Assembly (NCBI GenBank): GCA_905233445.1
Contig: CAJOEP010000018.1
Location: 1-50,391 of the forward strand
Origin: an uncultured Bacteroidales bacterium
GTDB taxonomy: Bacteria; Bacteroidota; Bacteroidia; Bacteroidales; F082
Reading direction: 5' to 3'
DNA: 50,391 nucleotides
The position numbers and the translations under genes were made by a program. Below the pieces are notes generated by a model. The model worked only from the letters and a program-made list of their open reading frames with translations. It had not been told where the DNA came from and ran no database searches. Shown one piece after another: positions 34,520 through 42,207 of this stretch (the first letter of the stretch is position 1; the number at the start of each line of letters is the position of its first letter).

Positions 34520-35545
34520 ATGAAAAAACCATCAATTTTAGTGCTTTACACTGGGGGCACGATAGGAATGATGAAAGACCCGAAAACCGGAAGTCTGGTG
34601 CCTTTCGATTTCGGTAATATCTACGAGCACATGCCTGTGTTGCGCAACCTCGACTATGTCATAGATTTCTATTCGTTTGAGAATCTCATCGACTCGTCGA
34701 ATATGACACCTGAGTTTTTGATTGAGTTGGCCGAAAAAATCGAGGAAAACTACGAGAAATATGACGGTTTCGTGGTTTTGCACGGCAGCGACACCATGGC
34801 CTACAGCGCCTCGGCCTTGAGTTTCATGCTCGAGAACCTCGCGAAACCGGTAGTATTCACCGGTTCGCAGCTGCCTATGGGCATGGTACGAAGCGACGGA
34901 CGCGAGAATTTCGTTACCTCGATTGAGATTGCGGCCTCGAAAATAAATGGTCTGCCTTGCGCTCCAGAAGTATGTATTTTCTTTGAGAATCAATTACTTA
35001 GAGGTAATAGGGCGACAAAATTCAACGCCGAGAACTTCAACGCTTTCTCATCAGGCAACTATCCTACGCTGGCTGATGTCGGAATAAAAATCAAATACAA
35101 CAGAGAATTCATCGCGAAGCCACATGACGGGAAATTAATCGTTCACAAGAAGTTCGACAGGAATGTCGGTATTTTAAAGCTTTTCCCAGGAATCACTCAT
35201 GATTTCGTAAAACATGCCTTGGGTACTCCTGGGCTGAGAGGCATCATCATGGAGACATTCGGCTCGGGCAATGCGCCGACCTCGGAGTGGTTTTTGGATG
35301 AACTTGCCGACGCCATCAGGAAAGGGCTTATCATTTACAATGTCACGCAGTGCAAGTCGGGATCGGTGGAGATGGGTCGTTATGAAACGAGCTTAACTCT
35401 TGACAGAATTGGAGTTATAAGCGGTTACGACATTACTACGGAGTCGGCATTGGCGAAGATGATGTACCTCTTGGGAGAAGGATTCAGCAGAAGTGACATC
35501 AAAAAATATTTGCAGATGTCGTTGAGAGGGGAAATGACTGTTTAA
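34520..35545 (+). CDS. ansA: Type I (cytoplasmic) L-asparaginase
   Basis: A 341-residue asparaginase that hydrolyses asparagine to aspartate and ammonia. The two catalytic threonine motifs are visible: VLYTGGTIGMMKDP at residues ~7-20 and VVLHGSDTMAYSASALSFML at ~87-106. FTGSQLPMGMVRSDGREN follows, with GIIMETFGSGNAP further on. No signal peptide is present, which fits the cytoplasmic type I enzyme rather than the periplasmic type II. It is the last gene of the trpS-hflX-tatD-ansA run. A heptamer array begins two bases after its stop. Confidence 0.95.
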   Translation: MKKPSILVLYTGGTIGMMKDPKTGSLVPFDFGNIYEHMPVLRNLDYVIDFYSFENLIDSSNMTPEFLIELAEKIEENYEKYDGFVVLHGSDTMAYSASALSFMLENLAKPVVFTGSQLPMGMVRSDGRENFVTSIEIAASKINGLPCAPEVCIFFENQLLRGNRATKFNAENFNAFSSGNYPTLADVGIKIKYNREFIAKPHDGKLIVHKKFDRNVGILKLFPGITHDFVKHALGTPGLRGIIMETFGSGNAPTSEWFLDELADAIRKGLIIYNVTQCKSGSVEMGRYETSLTLDRIGVISGYDITTESALAKMMYLLGEGFSRSDIKKYLQMSLRGEMTV

Positions 35546-35547
35546 CG

Positions 35548-35590
35548 AGTTTGGAGTTTGAAGTTGGCAGTTGGCAGTTAGTCAGTTTAG
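35548..35590 (+). repeat. Heptanucleotide array after ansA
   Basis: Units AGTTTGG AGTTTGA AGTTGGC AGTTGGC AGTTAGT, one extra base, then AGTTTAG. It mixes the AGTTTGA form (as at 42180) with the AGTTGGC form (as at 31330), linking the two unit types. It runs directly into a GAGATTCCTC repeat arm. Confidence 0.88.
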
Positions 35591-35619
35591 GAGATTCCTC
35601 GCGGAGCTCGGAATGACAA
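35591..35619 (+). repeat. Single arm of the GAGATTCCTC repeat
   Basis: GAGATTCCTC (35591-35600), then GCGGAGCTC and GGAATGACAA, the same element as the arms of the palindrome at 1383-1464. Only one arm is present. From its end to the tRNA promoter (35620-35717) nothing else was recognised in the AT-rich sequence. Confidence 0.75.
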
Positions 35620-35717
35620 GGTATTGATAATAAATTGATTACAAAAACAGGGTGTGTTTTTTCAAAAAAAATAAAATATTGTTGTAAATTTCTTGTTTAG
35701 TGAAAAGAAAATTTTTG

Positions 35718-35725
35718 TAATTTTG
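35718..35725 (+). promoter_or_regulatory. -7 element for tRNA-Ser
   Basis: TAATTTTG matches TAnnTTTG and lies 33 bases before the tRNA 5' end. CTTG at 35692-35695 is a possible -33 element with a 22-base spacing. Confidence 0.55.
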
Positions 35726-35758
35726 ACACGGTTTTTTGTGGAGTAGAAATAATCCCTA

Positions 35759-35846
35759 GGAGAGATGTCCGAGTGGTTTAAGGAGCACGCCTGGAAAGTG
35801 TGTGTACTTCAAAAGGGTACCGCGGGTTCGAATCCCGCTCTCTCCG
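35759..35846 (+). tRNA. tRNA-Ser (anticodon GGA)
   Basis: The acceptor stem GGAGAGA (35759-35765) pairs with TCTCTCC (35839-35845), followed by discriminator G. The anticodon stem CACGC/GTGTG encloses the loop CTGGAAA, with anticodon GGA at 35793-35795, reading UCC and UCU. A long variable arm (about TGTACTTCAAAAGGGTACC), typical of serine tRNAs, precedes the T-arm GCGGGTTCGAATCCCGC. No CCA is encoded, so it must be added after transcription. Confidence 0.97.
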
Positions 35847-35847
35847 C

Positions 35848-35891
35848 AGTTAAAGTGTAGAGTTTAGAGTAGTTTAAAGTTGAAAGTTTAA
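35848..35891 (+). repeat. Heptanucleotide array directly after tRNA-Ser
   Basis: Units AGTTAAA GTGTAGA GTTTAGA, a two-base slip, then AGTTTAA AGTTGAA AGTTTAA. They start one base after the mature tRNA 3' end. More degenerate than the other arrays, but the seven-base spacing of AGTT is clear in the second half. Confidence 0.7.
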
Positions 35892-35946
35892 ATAGAATCA
35901 AATTAAATATTAACAAATTAAAAAGTAGTAATTCAAAATTCAAATC

Positions 35947-36741
35947 ATGAAAAAATTAATTGCTTTACTAACAGTTGCGGGTTTTTTGACATTTGGAATC
36001 AGCAACGCACTTCTTGCACAAGAAGAAAATGGACAACCTGTTGAGGCTCAGACAGAGCAAGTTATTGAGACAACACAGACCAACCCATTGGCAGCACCTA
36101 AGACAGATGCTACATTCCACGAGGTTTTGAAGAAACAGTTCATCGATGGTGGTTGGGAGTTCATGAGCATCATCTTATTGATTTTGGTTCTCGGTCTTGC
36201 AGTGTCAATTGAGAGAATTATTTATTTGACATTAAGCACAACAAACACCAAGAAGCTTCTCGCTCAGTTGGAGGAGACATTGAACAAAGGTGGTATTGAG
36301 AAGGCAAAAGATTTGTGCCGTGACACACGCGGTCCTATCGCCAGCATTTTCTACCAGGGTTTGATGCGTTACAATGAGGGTCTTGATGAAGTTGAGAAAT
36401 CAATTGTTTCATACGGTTCAGTTATGACAGGTAACCTTGAAAGCGGCGCCAGCTGGATTTCATTGTTCATCGCATTGGGACCTATGTTGGGATTTATGGG
36501 TACTGTTATCGGTATGATTGCTGCATTCGACGCTATCGCAGCAGCAGGTGACATCAGCCCAACAGTTGTTGCAGGCGGTATGAAGGTCGCTTTGTTGACA
36601 ACCGTGTTCGGTCTTATCGTCGCTGTTATCCTCCAGATCGCTTACAACTTCATCCTCAACAAGATCGAAGGTATCGTCAACGATATGGAAGATTCATCAA
36701 TCACATTCATGGACATGCTCCACAAATATTCAGAGAAATAA
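35947..36741 (+). CDS. exbB: ExbB/TolQ/MotA family proton channel protein
   Basis: A 264-residue inner-membrane protein of the ExbB family, which with ExbD turns the proton gradient into work for TonB and outer-membrane receptors. It has an N-terminal signal-like segment (MKKLIALLTVAGFLTFGISN), then a periplasmic stretch. The first membrane helix (about 70-95) is IILLILVLGLAVSIERIIYL. The two C-terminal helices follow the conserved pattern: ISLFIALGPMLGFMGTVIGM, then AFDAIAAAGDISPTVVAGGM and ALLTTVFGLIVAVILQIAYN. The first gene of a four-gene cluster, it supports the receptor-like proteins encoded elsewhere. TonB itself is not in this cluster. Confidence 0.93.
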   Translation: MKKLIALLTVAGFLTFGISNALLAQEENGQPVEAQTEQVIETTQTNPLAAPKTDATFHEVLKKQFIDGGWEFMSIILLILVLGLAVSIERIIYLTLSTTNTKKLLAQLEETLNKGGIEKAKDLCRDTRGPIASIFYQGLMRYNEGLDEVEKSIVSYGSVMTGNLESGASWISLFIALGPMLGFMGTVIGMIAAFDAIAAAGDISPTVVAGGMKVALLTTVFGLIVAVILQIAYNFILNKIEGIVNDMEDSSITFMDMLHKYSEK

Positions 36742-36761
36742 TAATCTAACAGAATAAAATC

Positions 36762-37187
36762 ATGGTCGACAAATTATCAAAATATTGCAAATATGTTCTT
36801 ATTGCCTTGATGGTACTCAACGTGGTATTCGGAATCATTACCATTGTCGGGGGTGAAGCCAGCGTTGGAACATTCATGGGCTTTGCATATTGCATGCTTG
36901 GATTGACTGTGGTTGCGATTTTGTTTGCACCTATCTATGGGATTATCATCAATCCAAAAAGCGTAAAGACAATTGGTATTGTTGTGGCTATAGTAGCAGT
37001 TTTGGCACTTGTCGCCTTGCTGTTGTCAAAAGGCGCAACACTTTCTGTGGAGTATCTTGAATCAATGGGAGTTACACAAGGCACTGAGTCTTTTGTTGAC
37101 TTCTTCATGGTATTCACATACATTGTCATTGGTGGCACAATCGCAGCTGTAATCTATTCAGCAGTATCGAAACTCATTAATAAATAA
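36762..37187 (+). CDS. Small four-helix membrane protein in the exbB-exbD cluster
   Basis: A 141-residue protein with four hydrophobic segments: YVLIALMVLNVVFGIITIVGG, FAYCMLGLTVVAILFAPIYG (20 each), IGIVVAIVAVLALVALLL, and FFMVFTYIVIGGTIAAVIYS. It has short loops and basic residues at both ends. I do not recognise a named family, but proteins of this size and layout occur between exbB and exbD in Bacteroidota. It may be an accessory subunit of the energising complex. That role is inferred from position: 20 bases after exbB and 17 before exbD. Confidence 0.75.
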   Translation: MVDKLSKYCKYVLIALMVLNVVFGIITIVGGEASVGTFMGFAYCMLGLTVVAILFAPIYGIIINPKSVKTIGIVVAIVAVLALVALLLSKGATLSVEYLESMGVTQGTESFVDFFMVFTYIVIGGTIAAVIYSAVSKLINK

Positions 37188-37204
37188 TAAGGAAGGAAAT
37201 TATC

Positions 37205-37780
37205 ATGGCTCGTAAGAAAAAGAAAGTACCGGAAATCAACGCCAGTTCAATGGCTGATATCTCTTTCTTGCTGTTGATATTCTTCCTCGTTACCACTACG
37301 ATGGACACTGACAGCGGTATCACCCGTCGTCTGCCCCCACCAGTAGAAAACCCAGACATGGATGTCAAAGTGAAAGAAAGAAACATTTTGAACGTCATGA
37401 TTAACAAATACGATAAGTTGATGGTTAACGGTAAACCATGCGACATCACCGAATTGAAAGACAAGACCAGAGACTTCATCACTCCTAAACCGAATGATGA
37501 GAAAGCTCCGGAAGTCGAAGTAAAGGAAATTGAGATGATTGGTAACTTCATGACCAACAAAGGCGTCGTATCACTTAAGAATGACCGCGGTACTTCATAC
37601 ATGATGTACATTGCAGTTCAAAATGAATTGGCAAAAGCTTTCAATGAACTCAGGGAAGAAGTCGCTATGACATACTTCAAACAGCACTATGCCGACATTA
37701 CCGACAAAGACAAAATCGATGCGGTCAACAAGGCTGTGCCTGTACGTATTTCAGAGGCTGAACCTGAAGAAATCAAATAA
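37205..37780 (+). CDS. exbD: ExbD/TolR family protein (first copy)
   Basis: A 191-residue single-pass inner-membrane protein. After a basic N-terminus (MARKKKKVPEINASSMADIS) the helix FLLLIFFLVTTTMDTD follows, with the proton-carrying aspartate in SMADIS just before it. A periplasmic domain then begins TRRLPPPVENPDMDVKVKER. It is longer than typical ExbD (about 140 residues), with an extra segment around 95-125 (KPNDEKAPEVEVKEIEMIGN). A purine-rich AAGGAAGG just upstream of the start resembles a Shine-Dalgarno site, unusual in this phylum. Confidence 0.9.
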   Translation: MARKKKKVPEINASSMADISFLLLIFFLVTTTMDTDSGITRRLPPPVENPDMDVKVKERNILNVMINKYDKLMVNGKPCDITELKDKTRDFITPKPNDEKAPEVEVKEIEMIGNFMTNKGVVSLKNDRGTSYMMYIAVQNELAKAFNELREEVAMTYFKQHYADITDKDKIDAVNKAVPVRISEAEPEEIK

Positions 37781-37794
37781 TAGGAGAGAAAATT

Positions 37795-38256
37795 ATGGCA
37801 AAATTCAGAAAAGGTGGACAAAAAGAAGTTCCGGCAATTTCAACAGGATCAATGCCTGACATCATCTTCATGTTGATTTTCTTCTTCATGGTTACAACCT
37901 CTATGCGTGAGACCACATTGAAAGTCAAGATGAAATTACCGGAGGCAACGGAAGTTCAGAAACTTGAGAAGAAATCGCTCGTGAGTTTCATCTATATCGG
38001 ACCTCCGACAAACGCTAAACTCTATGGTACAGAAGCTCGTCTGCAGCTTAACGACTCTTATGCACGTATCGAAGATATTATCCCGTTCATCGAACAGGAA
38101 CGTCTTGATCGCGCTGAGGCCGACCGTCCACTCCTCACCACATCACTCAAGATTCATGAGGAAGTGAGAATGGGCTTGGTCACTGACGTAAAACAGGAGC
38201 TCAGAAAATGCGGTGCATTCCGTATCAATTACTCGACTCGTAAGGGCGGTAATTAA
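37795..38256 (+). CDS. exbD: ExbD/TolR family protein (second copy)
   Basis: A 153-residue paralogue of the preceding protein. Its N-terminus MAKFRKGGQKEVPAISTGSM is followed by PDIIFMLIFFFMVTTSMRET, with the key aspartate in SMPDIIF. The periplasmic part includes LKVKMKLPEATEV, LVSFIYIGPP and the C-terminal VKQELRKCGAFRINYST. Two non-identical ExbD proteins next to one ExbB are common in Bacteroidota and probably form a heteromeric complex. The start follows an AGGAGAG motif. The gene ends immediately before a heptamer array and palindrome shared with the convergent priA. Confidence 0.9.
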   Translation: MAKFRKGGQKEVPAISTGSMPDIIFMLIFFFMVTTSMRETTLKVKMKLPEATEVQKLEKKSLVSFIYIGPPTNAKLYGTEARLQLNDSYARIEDIIPFIEQERLDRAEADRPLLTTSLKIHEEVRMGLVTDVKQELRKCGAFRINYSTRKGGN

Positions 38257-38312
38257 GACATTAGTCTTTAGACGTTAGACATTAGTAGAGACGCACGGCC
38301 GTGCGTCTCTAC
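38257..38312. repeat. TTAGACN heptamers plus 28-base perfect palindrome
   Basis: From the base after the exbD stop: GACA, then TTAGTCT TTAGACG TTAGACA TTAG (seven-base period, 38261-38285). This leads into a perfect palindrome at 38285-38312 whose arms each carry GTAGAGACGCACGG. ATTTTTTA follows. It lies between convergent exbD and priA (stop at 38318) and probably ends transcription from both sides. The same composite order occurs at 23324-23388. Confidence 0.88.
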
Positions 38313-38317
38313 ATTTT

Positions 38318-40798
38318 TTATATGGGGTCTATGTCAATGGAAACGTTAACAGATTTATAATCGTTGCTGCGTTTGAATGATTCCAATTCCGATTTAAGGA
38401 TTTCCTTGATTTTATTAGAATTATCATTCCGGTCGAATTTGATGAGAATCTGTTTGATGTATTGGTTTTTCACTCGAGACACCATAGGATACTCAGGACC
38501 CAAGATATTGTGTTTAAATATTGGGCGCAGCTGCTTGGCAAAATACTCCGCCGCCTGATTGAGTTTGGTAGCATCAGCATGACGTAACTTTATCATTATC
38601 AGGCGATAATATGGCGGGTAGCAGAACTGACGGCGGATTGGCATCTGCTCCTCAAAGAAACGCACATAGTCATGATTCACAACGTTTAAGATGACCGGAT
38701 GTGTCGGCTGATACGTCTGGATGATGACCTTTCCTTTTTCTCCTTTTCGTCCTGCGCGTCCGCTCACCTGTTCCATAAGTTGGAAGCTCCGTTCGAAGGC
38801 GCGGAAATCGGGGAACGAGAGCATGTTATCGGCATCGAGGATACCAACAGTTTTCACATGGTCGAAGTCGAGGCCTTTTGTAACCATTTGTGTACCAACG
38901 AGGACATCGGTCTCGCGGTTTTTAAACTGGTCGAGAATGAACTGATAGGACCTCTTTGCGCGGGTGGTATCGAGATCAAGGCGAGCGCAGCGAGCCTCGG
39001 GAATGACGGCGGTCAAGTCCTCCTCAACACGTTCAGTACCGAAACCATGCATCTTCAGATCAGTGCTATGGCATGACGGGCATTCGGAAGGCACCGACAT
39101 GGTGTAGCCGCAGTAATGACACTTCATGATGTTTTGCGCCTTATGATAAGTCATCGAGACATCGCAGTTGATGCATTGCGGTACCCAATGACAGACACCG
39201 CACTCAAGACGTAGCGAGAATCCTCGGCGGTTTTGGAACAAAATCACCTGGTTTTTATCGTTCAAGGTATTGCGGATTGCATCTACAAGCACGCTACCGA
39301 AGTTTGCCTGCATCAATTTGCGTTTGTGTTCCACACGCATGTCATCGACAACGATTTCGGGCATTTCAACACCACCGAAGCGTTCAGTGAGCGAGACGAA
39401 ATGGTAACGTCCCTGACGGGCGTTGTAGTAACTCTCAAACGACGGTGTGGCGGAGCCTAGAATCACATCAGCATCATGAAAACGTGCCAGAATCATGCTC
39501 AGGTCACGGGCATTGTATCGAGGTGCCGGATCGATTTGCTTGAAAGAAGTGTCATGCTCCTCGTCAACAATAATAAGACCAAGGTCAGAAAACGGAAGCA
39601 TGATTGATGAGCGTGAGCCGATAATCACTTGATATTTAGGACTATGCGATTTTCCGAAGTCGAGAACCTGCTCCCAAATCTCAACACGCTCCATATCGCT
39701 ATATCGTGAATGATATACTCCTACCCTATCACCAAAATATTTTTTTAACCTATTGATAATCTGCTCAGTAAGAGCAATCTCAGGCAATAAATACAGCACT
39801 TGTTTTCCTTTGTCAAGTGCTTCCTGAATCAGTTTAATGTAAATTTCAGTCTTACCGGAAGAAGTAACGCCATGAAGAAGCACTGGTTTTCTCTCATCAA
39901 ATCCATAATGTATCTCATCAAATGCAACTTGTTGTTTATCAGTAAGTTGTATTGAAGTAACATCTGTTAAGGCATTATAGCTTTTAAGTCGGCTTACTCG
40001 TTTTTGGTATGTGGTGAACACACCTTTATTAATTAATGCTTTAAGAACAGTGCTGTTAGAGTTTGATTTGTTCAGCAAATCGGATGCGAGGATGTCGGTT
40101 TCGGCATTGCCACCAAGCACGAAAAACGACATCACCACCTCAAGTTGTTTATAGGCGCGTTTTGTGAGTTCGTCCATCAGCTCATGCATCTTCTCATCGC
40201 TCTGATATTCTTTCGTAAGAGCCACAAAACGCTCATATTTTGCCTTAAATTTAGGGTCAAGCTCCTCCTCCATCACGATAATTTTGCGCTCAATCATCGT
40301 TTTTATTAGCGGCATAACTTTTTTATAGCCTATAATTTTGCTCACTTCGCTAATGGTGAGCTTCGGCTGGATCTGAAGAGCTTCAACGATAAGATATTCA
40401 AAATCGTTGAGTGTCAATGAGTCAAGTTCAAACTCATCGGAAAGTTTTATCTTCGACTCGCTGGAAAGTTTCATCGCTGATGGCAAGGCTGCCTGCATCA
40501 CTTCGCCTTCGTAGCAGAGGTAATAATCGCAAATCCATTGCCATAATTTCAGTTGCTTGGCGTTGACGACTGGGGTGTCATCCAAAATATCCAAAATATA
40601 TTTAACCTGTTCGAAATCAGGGACTTGCTCAGTAACTTCGCTTATCAGTCCGGACATAATCTTCGCACGGCCGAACTGGACAACCACGCGCTGTCCGACC
40701 TTCACGCTGTCGTTGAGTTCATATGGCACACGGTAAGAGAACGTGCCAGGAACAGGCAGCGGCAAAATCACGTTGACAAACAATGTCTTTCTTTCCAT
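38318..40798 (-). CDS. priA: Primosomal replication protein N' (helicase PriA)
   Basis: An 826-residue 3'-to-5' helicase that reloads the replisome at collapsed forks. The N-terminal DNA-binding domain begins FVNVILPLPVPGTFSYRVP. Walker A is GVTSSGKTEIY and Walker B is LIIVDEEHDTSFKQ. ARYNARDLSMILA and LGSATPSFESYY follow. The zinc-binding cysteines lie in CGVCHWVPQCINC, MKCHYCGYTM and CPSCHSTDL, giving eight cysteines. The helicase C-terminal motifs are VLVGTQMVTKGLDFDHV and QVSGRAGRKGEKG. Full length. It has its own -7 element at 40837-40844. Confidence 0.97.
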   Translation of the reverse strand: MERKTLFVNVILPLPVPGTFSYRVPYELNDSVKVGQRVVVQFGRAKIMSGLISEVTEQVPDFEQVKYILDILDDTPVVNAKQLKLWQWICDYYLCYEGEVMQAALPSAMKLSSESKIKLSDEFELDSLTLNDFEYLIVEALQIQPKLTISEVSKIIGYKKVMPLIKTMIERKIIVMEEELDPKFKAKYERFVALTKEYQSDEKMHELMDELTKRAYKQLEVVMSFFVLGGNAETDILASDLLNKSNSNSTVLKALINKGVFTTYQKRVSRLKSYNALTDVTSIQLTDKQQVAFDEIHYGFDERKPVLLHGVTSSGKTEIYIKLIQEALDKGKQVLYLLPEIALTEQIINRLKKYFGDRVGVYHSRYSDMERVEIWEQVLDFGKSHSPKYQVIIGSRSSIMLPFSDLGLIIVDEEHDTSFKQIDPAPRYNARDLSMILARFHDADVILGSATPSFESYYNARQGRYHFVSLTERFGGVEMPEIVVDDMRVEHKRKLMQANFGSVLVDAIRNTLNDKNQVILFQNRRGFSLRLECGVCHWVPQCINCDVSMTYHKAQNIMKCHYCGYTMSVPSECPSCHSTDLKMHGFGTERVEEDLTAVIPEARCARLDLDTTRAKRSYQFILDQFKNRETDVLVGTQMVTKGLDFDHVKTVGILDADNMLSFPDFRAFERSFQLMEQVSGRAGRKGEKGKVIIQTYQPTHPVILNVVNHDYVRFFEEQMPIRRQFCYPPYYRLIMIKLRHADATKLNQAAEYFAKQLRPIFKHNILGPEYPMVSRVKNQYIKQILIKFDRNDNSNKIKEILKSELESFKRSNDYKSVNVSIDIDPI

Positions 40799-40836
40799 GA
40801 CATTTTGGTGTCATTTCGAACTTGTTAATGACGTAA

Positions 40837-40844
40837 CAAAATTA
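40837..40844 (-). promoter_or_regulatory. -7 element for priA
   Basis: On the minus strand this reads TAATTTTG (exact TAnnTTTG), about 38 bases upstream of the priA ATG. The divergent plug gene has only an imperfect element (TAATTTTA, 40883-40890). Confidence 0.55.
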
Positions 40845-40912
40845 ATAATTTTCCGTTTATAATATGGTTATTCTAAATTTATTAATTTTACAAAAAATTA
40901 AGTTTTGTTTTT

Positions 40913-42181
40913 ATGAGATTTAAATTATTGATAATCATATTATTATCTCTTACAATAAAGCTTTCGGCCCAGGCTCCGAAGGTGATGGGAGATAAAAATT
41001 ACCGCGAGGAGGTGCAGACTGTGCTGCTTCATCCGGTGGGGTTTGAGTTGGACAAACCGATAATTTACATAAACAATATGCTGGAGCAGCTGCATCTGCA
41101 ATTCGACATTTTGGCTGACGACGCACCTTATTTGTATTACACTTTTGTGCATTGCGATAACCAGTGGCAGCCGACAGATTTGCCGAAAAACGACTATTTG
41201 AACGGTTTTTTTCAGGAGGAAATCGACCAATTCAGCTTCTCGGTCAACACTTTCGTGAATTATGTGCACTACGACCTTGTGTTTCCGACTGCCAACATGA
41301 TGCCGAAGCTTTCGGGCAACTATCTGCTTGTGGTGACGGGCGAAGATTCCAATGACATATACTTCACACGGAGATTTTATATTGTTGAAAATATTGCCCG
41401 CATCAGCGCGACTATTCCGCGATATCCTTTTGATTTGAATTTGGGTTCCAATAAGCAGGAAATCGATCTTGAGATAAGCTATCCCAACTTGTTTAACAGC
41501 CGCGCCGACCAGTATTCCAACGTCACGATAATTCAAAACGGGCGCTGGGACAATGCTGTTACAAGCTTAAAACCGACATATGTTTTACCAGAGAAATTGT
41601 CGTATATCAACAATGCAAACACCGTGTTTGAGTCTGGTAATCAATACCTTAGGATAAATACAAGTAATTTCGAGAATCGTCCCGAGAAAACCCGAACAGT
41701 ATATCGCGAAGAAGATTATTATGTTGTGACATTGTATGAAGACGCAAAACGCAGCACTCACAACTACATTGACGACGAAGATTTATATGGAGAGAAATAC
41801 ATTTACTTAGAGCGAGATGGTTTTGACGCCACCAACGAAGCCGACTACGCACGCGTCGATTTCTTCCTGCAATGGCCACAGTATCTTATTGGACAAGATG
41901 TATATATCATAGGAGCCATCACCGACTGGCGTTTGGATGAAAATTCCAAGATGGAATACGATCCTGAACGGCGTGGATACAAGAAAGGATTGCTTTTAAA
42001 ACAAGGCTATTACGATTATATGTATTTGGTGAAAGACAACGCGTCTGGCAAAACATCACTTGCGCCGATAAATGGCGATTTCTGGGAAACGAATAATATG
42101 TACCATATTTTTGTTTATTTGTTTGATCCGAATGAGAATTATGATAAACTGATAGGATATACAACTATTAAAGCTCATTAG
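40913..42181 (+). CDS. DUF5103-family type IX secretion plug protein
   Basis: A 422-residue exported protein. Signal peptide MRFKLLIIILLSLTIKLSAQ, then NYREEVQTVLLHPVGFELDK, which is typical of DUF5103. It continues with beta-sandwich-like strands: YLYYTFVHCDNQWQPTDLPK, YLNGFFQEEIDQFSFS, HYDLVFPTANMMPKLSGNYL and DIYFTRRFYIVE. Members of this family in Flavobacterium bind the periplasmic side of the SprA translocon and plug it when no substrate is passing. The gene therefore adds to the T9SS genes of the window (gldD, gldE, two cargo genes). Its stop TAG is the start of an AGTTTGA heptamer array that reaches the apbE start codon. Confidence 0.87.
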   Translation: MRFKLLIIILLSLTIKLSAQAPKVMGDKNYREEVQTVLLHPVGFELDKPIIYINNMLEQLHLQFDILADDAPYLYYTFVHCDNQWQPTDLPKNDYLNGFFQEEIDQFSFSVNTFVNYVHYDLVFPTANMMPKLSGNYLLVVTGEDSNDIYFTRRFYIVENIARISATIPRYPFDLNLGSNKQEIDLEISYPNLFNSRADQYSNVTIIQNGRWDNAVTSLKPTYVLPEKLSYINNANTVFESGNQYLRINTSNFENRPEKTRTVYREEDYYVVTLYEDAKRSTHNYIDDEDLYGEKYIYLERDGFDATNEADYARVDFFLQWPQYLIGQDVYIIGAITDWRLDENSKMEYDPERRGYKKGLLLKQGYYDYMYLVKDNASGKTSLAPINGDFWETNNMYHIFVYLFDPNENYDKLIGYTTIKAH

Positions 42182-42207
42182 TTTGAAGTTTGAAGTTTTT
42201 AGTTATG
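42180..42207 (+). repeat. Heptanucleotide array joining plug-gene stop to apbE start
   Basis: Four units, AGTTTGA AGTTTGA AGTTTTT AGTTATG. The first contains the last two bases of the TAG stop (42179-42181). The last ends in the ATG of apbE (42205-42207). The whole intergenic region is therefore array. Confidence 0.85.

Noticed and set aside
36762..38256. TonB gene in the exb cluster
   Set aside because: None of the four products has a proline-rich periplasmic spacer with a TonB C-terminal domain; both later genes are ExbD-type.
40943..41536. 197-residue open frame on the minus strand
   Set aside because: It is antisense to the DUF5103 plug gene, which has a signal peptide and family motifs.
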